A stretch of 13,091 bases of DNA from Pleurocapsa sp. MO_226.B13 (lineage in GTDB: Bacteria > Cyanobacteriota > Cyanobacteriia > Cyanobacteriales > Xenococcaceae): assembly GCA_030064795.1 (NCBI GenBank), contig JASJEI010000191.1, positions 1 to 13,091 of the forward strand. Reading direction: 5' to 3'. This document shows positions 1 to 6,449 of the stretch, piece after piece. Within the stretch, counting starts at the first letter, position 1. Every line of letters starts with the position of its first letter. The notes under the pieces were generated by a model, which had not been told where the DNA came from, did no database searches, and saw only the letters and a list, made by a program, of their open reading frames with translations. Both the position numbers and the translations under genes were made by a program.

Positions 1-61
1 CTTCATAAAACCTGTCATCAACACATTCACATGAGTAAACAACCTTTGTTGCAGAAGGCTT

Positions 62-136
62 GAGCCGTATGACTGGTAACAGACAAGTACGGTTCTGAGG
101 GGAGTGCGAAAGGGCAACCTTTCAATCTTACCCGAC
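62..136 (+). ncRNA. Group II intron 3' end (domains V and VI)
   Basis: This is the catalytic tail of a group II intron whose body lies upstream of the window. Positions 62-95 form a canonical 34-nt domain V: GAGCCGTAT pairs with GTACGGTTC, the AGC catalytic triad is at 63-65, and a GTAA (GNRA) tetraloop at 76-79 closes a CTG/CAG stem. Domain VI follows at 99-133: GAAAGG and CCTTTC (108-113, 118-123) pair around a GCAA tetraloop, and GGG(99-101) pairs with CCC(131-133). That leaves A130 bulged as the likely branch point, seven nucleotides from a 3' end ...GAC at 136, which fits the AY ending rule. Positions 1-61 should be intron domain IV or the end of the intron-encoded protein; no domain is readable there. 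Confidence 0.85.
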
Positions 137-172
137 AAGACGAGTCGGGTTGGTAACAACCTGGCTTAGTTT

Positions 173-434
173 AACAATTTTGGTCGGTAAGGAAAAATAA
201 AATGCTGAAACCCTTATAAATAAAGGATTTTAAATTTAGAAGTACAATTCGATCATGATCGCTTTTGAAGAAGAGAAGTGGTTTTTGGCGCTTTGTCCCA
301 CAAGAGCCTTTTACTGGGACAGTTTTTTCTAAAACCATTGCTATTTGGTCATTACAGACGATATTAAAGTCAATATCCAATAATCAAAAGTGGGACAGTT
401 GGTATCAAAAAATCCCTTACCGACCAAAATTGTT
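173..434. mobile_element. MITE-like element, 262 bp, 20-bp perfect terminal inverted repeats
   Basis: The termini aacaattttggtcggtaagg (173-192) and its exact reverse complement (415-434) bracket 222 bp of AT-rich DNA. The inside holds two weak overlapping ORFs on opposite strands, neither resembling a known protein. It also holds three short tgggac/gtccca motifs at about 293, 317 and 392. The size, the perfect terminal repeats and the lack of a transposase fit a non-autonomous miniature element mobilised in trans. No target duplication is obvious next to the repeats. The ends do not match the ends of the three insertion sequences in this window, so the source transposase is unknown. Confidence 0.6.
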
Positions 435-503
435 CCGTTGCTATACAAAGGCGACAATGGATAAAGTCGAGCTTAATTATTGCTCCGTTTCCTGAATATT
501 AAG

Positions 504-545
504 CGACAATTAGGATGACCGATAAACGACAACTATCTTGACTGG
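504..545 (+). repeat. IS21 left-end terminal inverted repeat
   Basis: This stretch aligns without gaps to the reverse complement of 3383-3423, with roughly two thirds of positions identical; the longest shared run is around acgacaa. Two copies of cgacaa(t/c)ta start 23 bp apart, at 504 and 527. The outermost bases read CGACA instead of the TGTCA of the right end, so this tip is degenerate or the boundary is slightly misplaced. Confidence 0.65.
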
Positions 546-570
546 TTCAAGCGTAGGACAAAAAGTAAGA

Positions 571-616
571 CACTGAGCAATGTAAATTACTTGTCGTTAA
601 TTACTACTGCTCAGTG
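571..616 (+). promoter_or_regulatory. Stem-loop over the istA start codon
   Basis: cactgagca (571-579) and tgctcagtg (608-616) are perfect 9-bp complements around a 28-nt loop. The GTG start codon of istA (614-616) is the last three bases of the 3' arm. No Shine-Dalgarno sequence is visible before it. In an mRNA that starts upstream of the element the start codon would be paired, so transposase synthesis from read-through transcription should be low. This role is inferred from the structure; similar inhibition is known for other insertion sequences. Confidence 0.55.
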
Positions 617-2206
617 CCAGGACTTTCAATTAATTCCAAACAAATACAAATTTATCTGACAGCCAGAGCCAATGGCTGTACTCAAGAAACTTCAGCAGCT
701 AAAGGAGGATTTAGCGTGCGAACAGGTAGAAGAATCGAACGAGGCAATCATCAACCCTCAAAAGGAAAACCCAGACATTGGCGAACTAGAGAAGATCCAT
801 TCGCCTTGGTTTGGGAACAGGAGCTAGTACCCATGCTCGGTGCTAATCCCGAACTCAAACCAACAACCCTACTTTTATACTTGCAAGAGAAATATCCAGG
901 AGAATATCAACAGTCTCATTTACGAACCTTACAAAGACGGGTCAAACAGTGGAAAGCCACTTGTGGTCCCCCTAAAGAAGTGATGTTTCCCCAAGTTCAT
1001 CAGCCAGGAGAAATGGGACTTTCAGATTTTACCCACTTCCAATCCGCGACAATTACCATTGGGGGAGAAGCGTTTAAACACTTACTATATCACTACCGTC
1101 TGGCTTACAGTGGGTGGCAGTACGTTCGGATTGTTAAGGGTGGAGAAAGCTTTGTCGCTTTAGCTAATGGTTTAAAAAATGCCCTCCAACTAAGCGGTGG
1201 CGCACCTCAGATACATCGTACCGATAGCTTGAGTGCCGCTTACAAAAACTCGAACTCAAATGCTAGACGAGATCTAACTGAGAAATATCAAGCGTTGTGT
1301 AGTCATTATCAAATGCGCCCCACCAGAAATAATCGAGGCAAATCCCATGAAAATGGTGCGATCGAATCATCTCATGGTCATTTCAAACGACGACTACACC
1401 AAGCCTTACTGCTGAGAGGTTCCACGGACTTTGACAATGTTTCTAGCTACCAGCAATTTATTGACCAAGTTGTCACCTCCCTCAACCACAGAAGCTCAGA
1501 TAAATTCGTTATCGAACAAGCCCATCTTCAAAAACTTCCCACTTATCCAGTAGCCGACTATGAAATCATCAGTGTGCGTGTGACCTGCTATAGCACCATC
1601 ACAGTGCGCTGCATCCTCTATACCGTGCCCTCTCAATTGATTGGACAGCGATTGACCATTCATCTTTATCACGACCAATTAATCGGTTTTTTAGGCACTC
1701 AGCAGGTTCTAGAACTGACCAGAATTTATGCCCCCAAAGATAGTTCCAAGCGTCGCGCTCGCTGCGTCAATTACCGCCACGTCATTGATAGTCTGAGAAA
1801 AAAGCCTGGTGCCTTCTTACAATATCGATGGCGAGACGAACTACTCCCTAACGACAATTATCGAAAGCTCTGGACACAATTACAACAACAATTTTCTCCC
1901 ATGGAAGCTTCTCGTCTGATGGTAGAAAGCCTCTATTGGGCAGCTAAACTGGATAAAGAAACCAGTGTAGCCCAATGGCTTGCGACTCAACTTCAACGGC
2001 AAAGTCTCACCTTAGACACTCTTCAACAACAGTTTTGTCCGCTCCTGCTCAAATCTGAAGCTACTTTCTCTGTCGAACAACATTCTCTTTCTAATTACGA
2101 CCAGCTTTTAGACTATGACCTCAAATACCACCGCTCCACAAACTCTTCCCCTTCTTCTCAAATCGCTGCGACTGTCACACATGAAGCAACAATGGCAGTC
2201 TCTTGA
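614..2206 (+). CDS. istA: IS21-family transposase IstA
   Basis: This is the DDE transposase that cuts and joins the ends of the IS21 element, working with the ATPase IstB. The 530-residue product begins with a helix-turn-helix (about residues 8-42, reading ARANGCTQETSAAKGGFSVR), then a linker and an RNase H-like integrase core. The catalytic acidic residues are most likely D138 in GLSDFTHF, D204 in HRTDSLSAAY and E251 in ENGAIESSHGHFKRR, a block typical of IstA. The length fits the family. The start is GTG at 614, inside a hairpin arm. The last 30 residues overlap istB, are rich in S and T and look unconstrained. Nothing in the frame suggests inactivation. Confidence 0.92.
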   Translation: MPGLSINSKQIQIYLTARANGCTQETSAAKGGFSVRTGRRIERGNHQPSKGKPRHWRTREDPFALVWEQELVPMLGANPELKPTTLLLYLQEKYPGEYQQSHLRTLQRRVKQWKATCGPPKEVMFPQVHQPGEMGLSDFTHFQSATITIGGEAFKHLLYHYRLAYSGWQYVRIVKGGESFVALANGLKNALQLSGGAPQIHRTDSLSAAYKNSNSNARRDLTEKYQALCSHYQMRPTRNNRGKSHENGAIESSHGHFKRRLHQALLLRGSTDFDNVSSYQQFIDQVVTSLNHRSSDKFVIEQAHLQKLPTYPVADYEIISVRVTCYSTITVRCILYTVPSQLIGQRLTIHLYHDQLIGFLGTQQVLELTRIYAPKDSSKRRARCVNYRHVIDSLRKKPGAFLQYRWRDELLPNDNYRKLWTQLQQQFSPMEASRLMVESLYWAAKLDKETSVAQWLATQLQRQSLTLDTLQQQFCPLLLKSEATFSVEQHSLSNYDQLLDYDLKYHRSTNSSPSSQIAATVTHEATMAVS

Positions 2207-2882
2207 AGCTAAAGCACAACAACAAGGATGGTCTTATGGACAGTTTCTTCAAGCTCTGTGCGAACATGAGCTTCAATTACGCTACACCAAAAGAGTCGAA
2301 CGCTATCTTAAAGAGTCGGGTCTTCCTCGCACCAAGTCCTTAGCTAATTTCGATTTGACCTCTTGCCCTACGATTAATAAAGCGCAAATCGAACGGCTGG
2401 CTACCAACACGGCTTGGCTCAAGATGGGCGAAAATCTTCTTCTCTTCGGTCCTTCAGGGGTGGGTAAAACTCACTTAGCTGCTGCTATTGGTCGTTCTCT
2501 AATCGAACGGGGAATTCGCGTTAAATTTACTGCCGCCACGATTTTAGTACAGCAACTTCAGCAGGCTAAAGCCGAACTTAGTTTACCCTCCCTCTTAGCC
2601 AAACTCGATAAATATGAGTTACTCATCCTCGATGACATTGGCTATGTTAAGCGTAGCGAAGCCGAAACTTCTGTTTTGTTTGAATTAATTGCTCATCGCT
2701 ATGAAATTAACAGTCTGCTGATTACCTGTAATCAACCTTTTAGTGATTGGGACTCCATTTTTGCTGATGCGACTATGACTGTTGCCGCTGTCGATCGCCT
2801 AGTTCACCATGCCACTATCGTAGAAATTCAACAAGAAAGCTTCCGTCAAAAACAGGCTTTGACTCGTAAAAATTCCCCTTAG
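2115..2882 (+). CDS. istB: IS21-family helper ATPase IstB
   Basis: This AAA+ ATPase, related to DnaC, assembles on target DNA and activates IstA. The 255-residue product shows the IstB N-terminal helical domain (LPLLLKSLRLSHMKQQW at about 11-27), Walker A GPSGVGKT at 112-119, Walker B LLILDD at 169-174, the sensor-like TCNQ at 204-207 and DRLVHH at 227-232, all in the usual order and length. It overlaps istA by 92 nt in a different frame, so translation is probably coupled. No Shine-Dalgarno precedes the ATG at 2115. The ATG at 2181 is an alternative start, but it would remove conserved N-terminal residues. The gene looks intact. Confidence 0.93.
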   Translation: MTSNTTAPQTLPLLLKSLRLSHMKQQWQSLEAKAQQQGWSYGQFLQALCEHELQLRYTKRVERYLKESGLPRTKSLANFDLTSCPTINKAQIERLATNTAWLKMGENLLLFGPSGVGKTHLAAAIGRSLIERGIRVKFTAATILVQQLQQAKAELSLPSLLAKLDKYELLILDDIGYVKRSEAETSVLFELIAHRYEINSLLITCNQPFSDWDSIFADATMTVAAVDRLVHHATIVEIQQESFRQKQALTRKNSP

Positions 2883-2896
2883 ATACTTAGCTATTA

Positions 2897-2920
2897 GTTC
2901 GCGGAGTTATTTACGCGAAC
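2897..2920. repeat. 24-nt hairpin repeat, copy 1, at the passenger gene 3' end
   Basis: gttcgcg (2897-2903) pairs with cgcgaac (2914-2920) across a 10-nt loop. The stretch matches the reverse complement of 3330-3353 at 22 of 24 positions, so two inverted copies bracket the passenger gene. This copy covers the last four codons and stop of that gene. There is no T-run, so a simple intrinsic terminator is unlikely. Confidence 0.6.
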
Positions 2921-3302
2921 GATTGCTAGTTTGACTCTCTTCTTCAACTAAATCTTCTAATCCCGCTTGGAGAGTCGAAATACCCTGTTCTAAAGCCTTG
3001 ACTATTCCTCGGTTCACGATTTGCCTTACTGCCCTGATATAAGCAGAACTTCCTGCTTTTCCTAAATGTTGATAACGACTCGGTTTCCCTCGTCGGCTGG
3101 GAAACACTGGGTCAGTGGCTTGCCACTTGTAATACCAATAATACTTTTTCTGTCCTCTGGCTTGATAGCGAGTAATCCAAGAGCAATGAGGAGCGAGCTC
3201 AGATTCTTGAACATATCGAGCCAGTTCTATTTTTAATTCCTCTAACAGATTAGTGAGATTGTCTATTCTTTGTGAGGTGGTTTCGAGAGTTTTGTTAGCC
3301 AT
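2907..3302 (-). CDS. IS21 passenger protein of unknown function, 131 aa
   Basis: I do not recognise this family with certainty. The gene lies between istB and the right end of the element and faces them, with its stop 24 bp from the istB stop. Residues 8-38 look like an amphipathic, possibly coiled-coil helix (RIDNLTNLLEELKIELARYV). The core at 41-83 is rich in aromatic and basic residues, with KKYYWYYKW at 52-60 and RYQHLGK at 76-82. This recalls small proteins with a YYYxRW...YLGK pattern (DUF6788-like or the arm-binding part of integrases), which suggests nucleic-acid binding. A helical segment (SAYIRAVRQIVNRGIVKAL) and an acidic tail follow. No Shine-Dalgarno is seen before the ATG at 3302. 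Flanking inverted hairpins suggest a cargo unit or a binding site for its product; both ideas are inference. Confidence 0.7.
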   Translation of the reverse strand: MANKTLETTSQRIDNLTNLLEELKIELARYVQESELAPHCSWITRYQARGQKKYYWYYKWQATDPVFPSRRGKPSRYQHLGKAGSSAYIRAVRQIVNRGIVKALEQGISTLQAGLEDLVEEESQTSNRSRK

Positions 3303-3329
3303 AGATATTAGAAAGGAGAACCCAACTTT

Positions 3330-3353
3330 GTTCGCGTAAATTGCTCCGCGAAC
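3330..3353. repeat. 24-nt hairpin repeat, copy 2, upstream of the passenger gene
   Basis: gttcgcg (3330-3336) and cgcgaac (3347-3353) form a 7-bp stem over a 10-nt loop. It is the inverted partner of 2897-2920, differing at two loop positions. It lies 28 bp upstream of the passenger start codon, inside the right end of the IS21 element. Confidence 0.6.
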
Positions 3354-3382
3354 ATAATCTCATTATAAATTCCCCATCCCAT

Positions 3383-3423
3383 CGGACAAAGTAATTGTCG
3401 TCATTCGGACAAAGTAGTTGACA
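3383..3423 (-). repeat. IS21 right-end terminal inverted repeat
   Basis: Two copies of cggacaaagta lie exactly 23 bp apart (3383-3393 and 3406-3416), and the tip reads ...gttgaca, ending in the CA expected of IS21-type ends. The stretch is the inverted counterpart of 504-545. Confidence 0.7.
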
Positions 3424-3507
3424 TTTAATACCTGAAACAATGCGTTCTTCACCAGATTTTTTCTTTCAAGCAAATTCTCAAACCCTCTTGACAAGCAAAA
3501 TACAAGC

Positions 3508-3879
3508 TTAACTTGTCACGAATGATTTAGCTCTAACGGTATCAAATTCCGCCCAAATTTCTGAAGCCGATCTTTGAGGAGAGTTCATCGCACGGTTTAA
3601 TCCTCGCGCAATAATTTCATCAGCTAAAGATAATTGTTCTTCTGTAGAAGATATATCTATTTCTGCTACTTCTTCTAATTGTAATAATTCGTTGGGAGTA
3701 CAATCAAAAAATAGACAGAGTTTAGCTAAGGTTTCAAAGGCGATTCCCTTGGTTTTGCCTGTTTCTAAAGCACTGAGCTGTTTTTGCGTAATGCCCGTTT
3801 GTCTTGATAACTCTGATTGACTAATTTTGCCGTGCTTTGCTCTTAGTACTGCTAATTGGGATTTTACTTGCAGTTTCAT
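3508..3879 (-). CDS. XRE-family HTH regulator, antitoxin-like
   Basis: This is a DNA-binding regulator of 123 residues. Residues 7-68 form a Cro/C1-type helix-turn-helix: the recognition region reads SELSRQTGITQKQLSALETG and is followed by GIAFETLAKLCLFFDCTPNELL, which is typical of small cyanobacterial XRE proteins. The C-terminal part (84-116) contains IIARGLNRAMNSPQRSASEIWAEFD, a tail style I associate with type II antitoxins. I chose the ATG at 3879: the frame stays open to 4035, but the extra residues do not resemble the family and run into the neighbouring transposase. No partner toxin is visible; the downstream side is cut by the IS21 element at 3424 and the upstream side by the IS1634 element. 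It may be an orphan antitoxin or a plain repressor. A palindrome at 3914-3930 suggests autoregulation. Confidence 0.8.
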   Translation of the reverse strand: MKLQVKSQLAVLRAKHGKISQSELSRQTGITQKQLSALETGKTKGIAFETLAKLCLFFDCTPNELLQLEEVAEIDISSTEEQLSLADEIIARGLNRAMNSPQRSASEIWAEFDTVRAKSFVTS

Positions 3880-3913
3880 TAGTTGCTGAATTGAACCACT
3901 TTGATTACCTATG

Positions 3914-3930
3914 CGGTATAAATTATACCG
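3914..3930 (-). promoter_or_regulatory. Palindromic operator over the -10 box of the XRE gene
   Basis: cggtataaattataccg is a perfect palindrome with 8-bp arms around one central base. Read on the minus strand it contains TATAAT, a consensus -10 box, 35-50 nt upstream of the XRE start codon at 3879. No strong -35 box is seen. A dyad over the -10 box of an XRE gene is the usual site for autorepression. Confidence 0.55.
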
Positions 3931-3973
3931 GTCGGTTCGCGTAATTGGATAACTCTCTAGCCAAATAACCAGC

Positions 3974-4025
3974 CTCAAGTGTAGTGTGAGTAAGGAATTC
4001 AGAGTTGAGAGAGGCAACACTTGAG
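3974..4025 (+). promoter_or_regulatory. Inverted repeat over the IS1634 transposase start codon
   Basis: ctcaagtgt (3974-3982) and acacttgag (4017-4025) are perfect 9-bp complements around a 34-nt loop. The TTG start codon (4021-4023) lies in the 3' arm, and a Shine-Dalgarno-like GAGAGG (4009-4014) sits in the loop just before the stem. This parallels the hairpin at the istA start. Limiting translation from outside transcripts is the inferred role. Confidence 0.5.
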
Positions 4026-5757
4026 AAGAACTCAATCAGAAAGAGTAGATGACATTCCCTTGATTGTCCATTGGTTGGAGAAGATGCAGATTGAAAGAAT
4101 TATTGACCAAGAGTTACCATCCCCACATGGCAACCGACAGGGATTAAGCTACGGTCAACTGTCAGTCTTATTGTTAACCTACATAACTACTCAAGCCGAC
4201 CACCGTCTCTGTGCGGTGGAACCTTGGGTCAAGCAGCACCAGCGAACTTTAGAGATGGCAACGGGATGGAAAATTGGGGTCAAAGACGCCACCGATGACC
4301 GACTGGCTAACTTGTTAAGCGTTCTAGGTTCATCCCAACACCAAGCCATCCAGTCCATGGAAACTTGTTTGGGACAACATCTGATTCGTGCCTACGAGTT
4401 GCCAACAGAGCAGGCTCGCAGTGACACTACCAGTTTCTCAGTCTACCATCAGCCAACGGAACAAGAAAGCAACCAGCTCAGCACAGACAAATCCGAGGCT
4501 CCTCTTTTGCACAAAGGACACAGTAAAGACCATCGCCCCGACTTACTACAATATCGCCAGATGTTGGCGACCTTAGACCCATCGGGGCTGCCCCTGCTAG
4601 GTGCTACTCTAGCGGGCAATGGAGCCGATGACCCTCTCTACTTTCCTACTTGGAAGCGTCTGGCTTCAATCATCGGTCATCGGGACTTTCTCTTCCTCGC
4701 TGATTGTAAAGCTTCGAGTTGGTCGAATCGGGGACAAATTGACCGAGCTGGAGGCATCTACTGCTTTCCTATGGCGATGACTGGTCATCGTCCCCAGTGG
4801 TTAGCTGACTGGGTGGCCCATCCCCCGACGACCGTGAGCGAGATTTCCTGTCCCGATGGAAAACCCAGTGACCCGCCGATGGGCCGAGGATTTGAAGTGC
4901 CCTTGGGCAGTCTCTGGTTTGATGAAGAAAACCAACAATGGCATCGGTGGTCAGAAAGATGCCTGGTCATTCGCTCTGATGCCTTGGCCCGAAAACAGAT
5001 TCAGGGATTAGACAAACGCCTCGTCAGAGCTGAACTGGCTTTAGCTCCATTAGTGGCTCGCCCCAGACAAGATGCTGCTGTATTACAGCAGAAAGCAGAT
5101 AAGATTCTCAAACGCTATCGGGTCAGCCCCTATCTGTCGTTCACCATTGACAAAAAGTTCCATTATCTCAAGATCTATGATAATCCTGGTCGTCCCAGTC
5201 CTAACAGTCCCTTCCGTCGAGTCCGGCAGACCAGACTCACTTTCACCTACCAGCATGACCCAGAAGCGATCGCTTCTTTTAAAAACTTAGCTGGTTGGCG
5301 CTTGTACGTTACTAATGCCCCCTGGGAGCGACTGAGTTTAGAGCAAGCAGTCTTCTCCTACCGAGAACAATGGCAGCCAGAAAGAGGCTTCCATCGTTTT
5401 AAGCGGGGTCGTCTCCCGGCTTTACCCATCTATTTCCAAGATCAAGACAGGATTCGGGGATTGATGTTTCTGTTGACCATCGCCTTGCGAGTCTTCACAT
5501 TAATCGAGTTGGTGGTTCGCCGTCAGTTGACCAGTGAACAACAGTCCATCGCTGGACTTTATGAAGGGAATCCCAAGCGCACCACCGAGCGTCCTACGGC
5601 AGAGCGATTGTTAGCTGCCTTCGGTGGTATTACTCTCTATTTTCATCGAGATGGTTCAACTGAAATCAGTTCTCTCAATCCTCTCCAGCGCCGAATTTTA
5701 CATCTGATGAAGGTAACTGAATCGATCTACACTGTCCCTTCAGCCCTTCCTGACTAA
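4021..5757 (+). CDS. IS1634-family (IS4 superfamily) transposase
   Basis: This DDE transposase has 578 residues, a normal length for IS1634-type enzymes. The N-terminal DUF4277-like region (about 9-120) contains DDIPLIVHWLEKMQIERIID, HGNRQGLSYGQLSVLLLTYI and ADHRLCAVEPWV. The catalytic core follows: D135 in DTTSFSVYH, D228 in LFLADCKASS, the conserved N432 in VTNAPWERLS, and the YREK-type signature YREQWQPERGFHRFK with Y447, E454 and K461. The frame opens only at 4009, just after an in-frame stop, and TTG at 4021 is the first usable start, preceded by GAGAGG six bases upstream. About ten residues before DDIP is usual for the family, so the gene looks full length and intact. Confidence 0.9.
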   Translation: MRRTQSERVDDIPLIVHWLEKMQIERIIDQELPSPHGNRQGLSYGQLSVLLLTYITTQADHRLCAVEPWVKQHQRTLEMATGWKIGVKDATDDRLANLLSVLGSSQHQAIQSMETCLGQHLIRAYELPTEQARSDTTSFSVYHQPTEQESNQLSTDKSEAPLLHKGHSKDHRPDLLQYRQMLATLDPSGLPLLGATLAGNGADDPLYFPTWKRLASIIGHRDFLFLADCKASSWSNRGQIDRAGGIYCFPMAMTGHRPQWLADWVAHPPTTVSEISCPDGKPSDPPMGRGFEVPLGSLWFDEENQQWHRWSERCLVIRSDALARKQIQGLDKRLVRAELALAPLVARPRQDAAVLQQKADKILKRYRVSPYLSFTIDKKFHYLKIYDNPGRPSPNSPFRRVRQTRLTFTYQHDPEAIASFKNLAGWRLYVTNAPWERLSLEQAVFSYREQWQPERGFHRFKRGRLPALPIYFQDQDRIRGLMFLLTIALRVFTLIELVVRRQLTSEQQSIAGLYEGNPKRTTERPTAERLLAAFGGITLYFHRDGSTEISSLNPLQRRILHLMKVTESIYTVPSALPD

Positions 5758-5950
5758 TCTGACCTTAATTGCTCAAACGTTTATCTTGACTGGCTTTTGT
5801 CCTACTTATTGAGCTAGACGTTTCTCAAATGGGCGAAACGACCGCAGTAAGGAGTGTTAATAAGATTAAAATGCTGTATTTCTAGCACTTGAGTACAATT
5901 ATTAGGTCTTTAATGGTCACTGATTAATATTGAAGGTGCAACAGAATAAT

Positions 5951-5978
5951 TATTAAACAATTCTTAAGTTGTTTAATA
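5951..5978. repeat. Perfect 10-bp hairpin beside a direct repeat
   Basis: tattaaacaa (5951-5960) and ttgtttaata (5969-5978) pair perfectly around an 8-nt loop. The stem is AT-rich and no T-run follows, so it is not a standard terminator. It ends two bases before the direct repeat at 5981. Confidence 0.5.
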
Positions 5979-5980
5979 GC

Positions 5981-6020
5981 GGACAGCTTATGATTCCATT
6001 TTGGACAACTTATGATTCAA
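5981..6020. repeat. Direct repeat at 22-bp spacing, possible relic of an IS end
   Basis: ggacagcttatgattcca (5981-5998) recurs as ggacaacttatgattcaa (6003-6020), with two mismatches in 18 at a 22-bp period. The IS21 right end at 3383-3423 has the same design, a ggaca-starting motif repeated at 23-bp spacing. This may therefore be a leftover end of a different IS21-type element. No matching second end or transposase is present. Confidence 0.4.
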
Positions 6021-6050
6021 GTTACACGAATGAAAATGCCTCGTCCTTAA

Positions 6051-6182
6051 ATACAAGTTGCATCTGTCTCACCTCCCTCGCAGATTACTTATTCTCTATT
6101 CGGATATAAATATCGGTTATCGGCAGAAGGCGATCGTCGATTAACTCTTCCAATATATCTTTTTCATCAAATTAAAAAGTAA
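6051..6182 (+). pseudogene. ORF remnant of unknown family, no start codon
   Basis: The frame is open from just after a stop at 6048-6050 to the TAA at 6180-6182. It encodes about 43 residues including SQITYSLFGYKYRLSAEGD and LTLPIYLFHQIKK. The alternation of polar and hydrophobic residues looks protein-like, but the frame holds no ATG, GTG or TTG, so it would be a fragment of a longer gene. I do not recognise the family, and a chance open frame is possible. Confidence 0.25.
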
Positions 6183-6449
6183 AGTGCCGTCTATTTCGCT
6201 TGATATTCTAATCCTAAAATAGAAAGATGAGGTTCTTATGAGGAAGTCAAGGATACTGGCAGGAGCTTAGCAGGACTATAATTACAGGAAATTGGCTTTT
6301 TTTCAGCGGTTGTCAGTGTCGCATAACGCCCCGATTCAGTGGCGCGGAAAAGGATTTGAGAATTATGCAAATAGCTCATGAGCCTGAGCGTCCGTGTGCA
6401 AACTGTTGTTCGGCGTCAATTCTAGCAAGTTCGACAGACTCTGCCCCTT

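Larger units (their letters stand above)
503..3424 (+). mobile_element. IS21-family insertion sequence with a passenger gene
   Basis: A roughly 2.9-kb element carries istA and istB in IS21 order plus an extra minus-strand gene. The outermost about 42 nt at each end align as imperfect inverted repeats, left 504-545 against the reverse complement of 3383-3423. Each end carries a motif repeated at 23-bp spacing: cgacaa at 504 and 527 on the left, cggacaaagta at 3383 and 3406 on the right. Such multiple terminal repeats are typical of IS21 transposase-binding ends. Taking the element as 503-3424 leaves TTAA on both sides (499-502 and 3425-3428), a possible 4-bp target duplication. TTAA is low in complexity, so the exact ends may be off by a few bases. 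Confidence 0.8.
3956..5818 (+). mobile_element. IS1634-type insertion sequence, approximate ends
   Basis: The element is defined by its transposase gene (4021-5757). The ends are uncertain. The best candidate inverted repeat is tctagccaaataa (3956-3968) against ttattgagctaga (5806-5818), which match at 11 of 13 positions once one is inverted. That gives about 1.86 kb, a normal size for the group. No target duplication was found beside these positions, and an inverted match this short could arise by chance. If correct, the insertion lies about 25 bp upstream of the XRE promoter palindrome. Confidence 0.5.
5819..6449. other. Intergenic decayed region, no intact gene
   Basis: This is about 630 bp of AT-rich DNA with no convincing intact gene. 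It contains a 10-bp-stem hairpin (5951-5978), a 22-bp-spaced direct repeat (5981-6020) and an ORF remnant without a start codon (6051-6182). The rest shows only short, unsupported frames. It lies between the IS1634 element and a protease fragment and is probably the remains of older elements. Confidence 0.6.

Noticed and set aside
130..150. Hairpin acccgac/gtcgggt spanning the intron 3' end, read as a terminator target of a class C intron
   Set aside because: Class C introns insert after a terminator hairpin; this one includes intron bases on one side, so it is probably a chance pairing.
265..495. A 76-aa plus-strand ORF across the MITE-like element
   Set aside because: Its composition is unlike a real protein, it crosses the terminal inverted repeat, and a similar-size frame exists on the other strand.
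3880..4035. N-terminal extension of the XRE protein to a start at 4035
   Set aside because: The added 52 residues do not resemble the family, overlap the IS1634 transposase start and run across the promoter palindrome. The ATG at 3879 places the HTH normally.
4388..5290. Several 60-70-aa ORFs in other frames of the IS1634 transposase
   Set aside because: They are shadows of the intact 578-codon gene, with no ribosome sites or recognisable domains.
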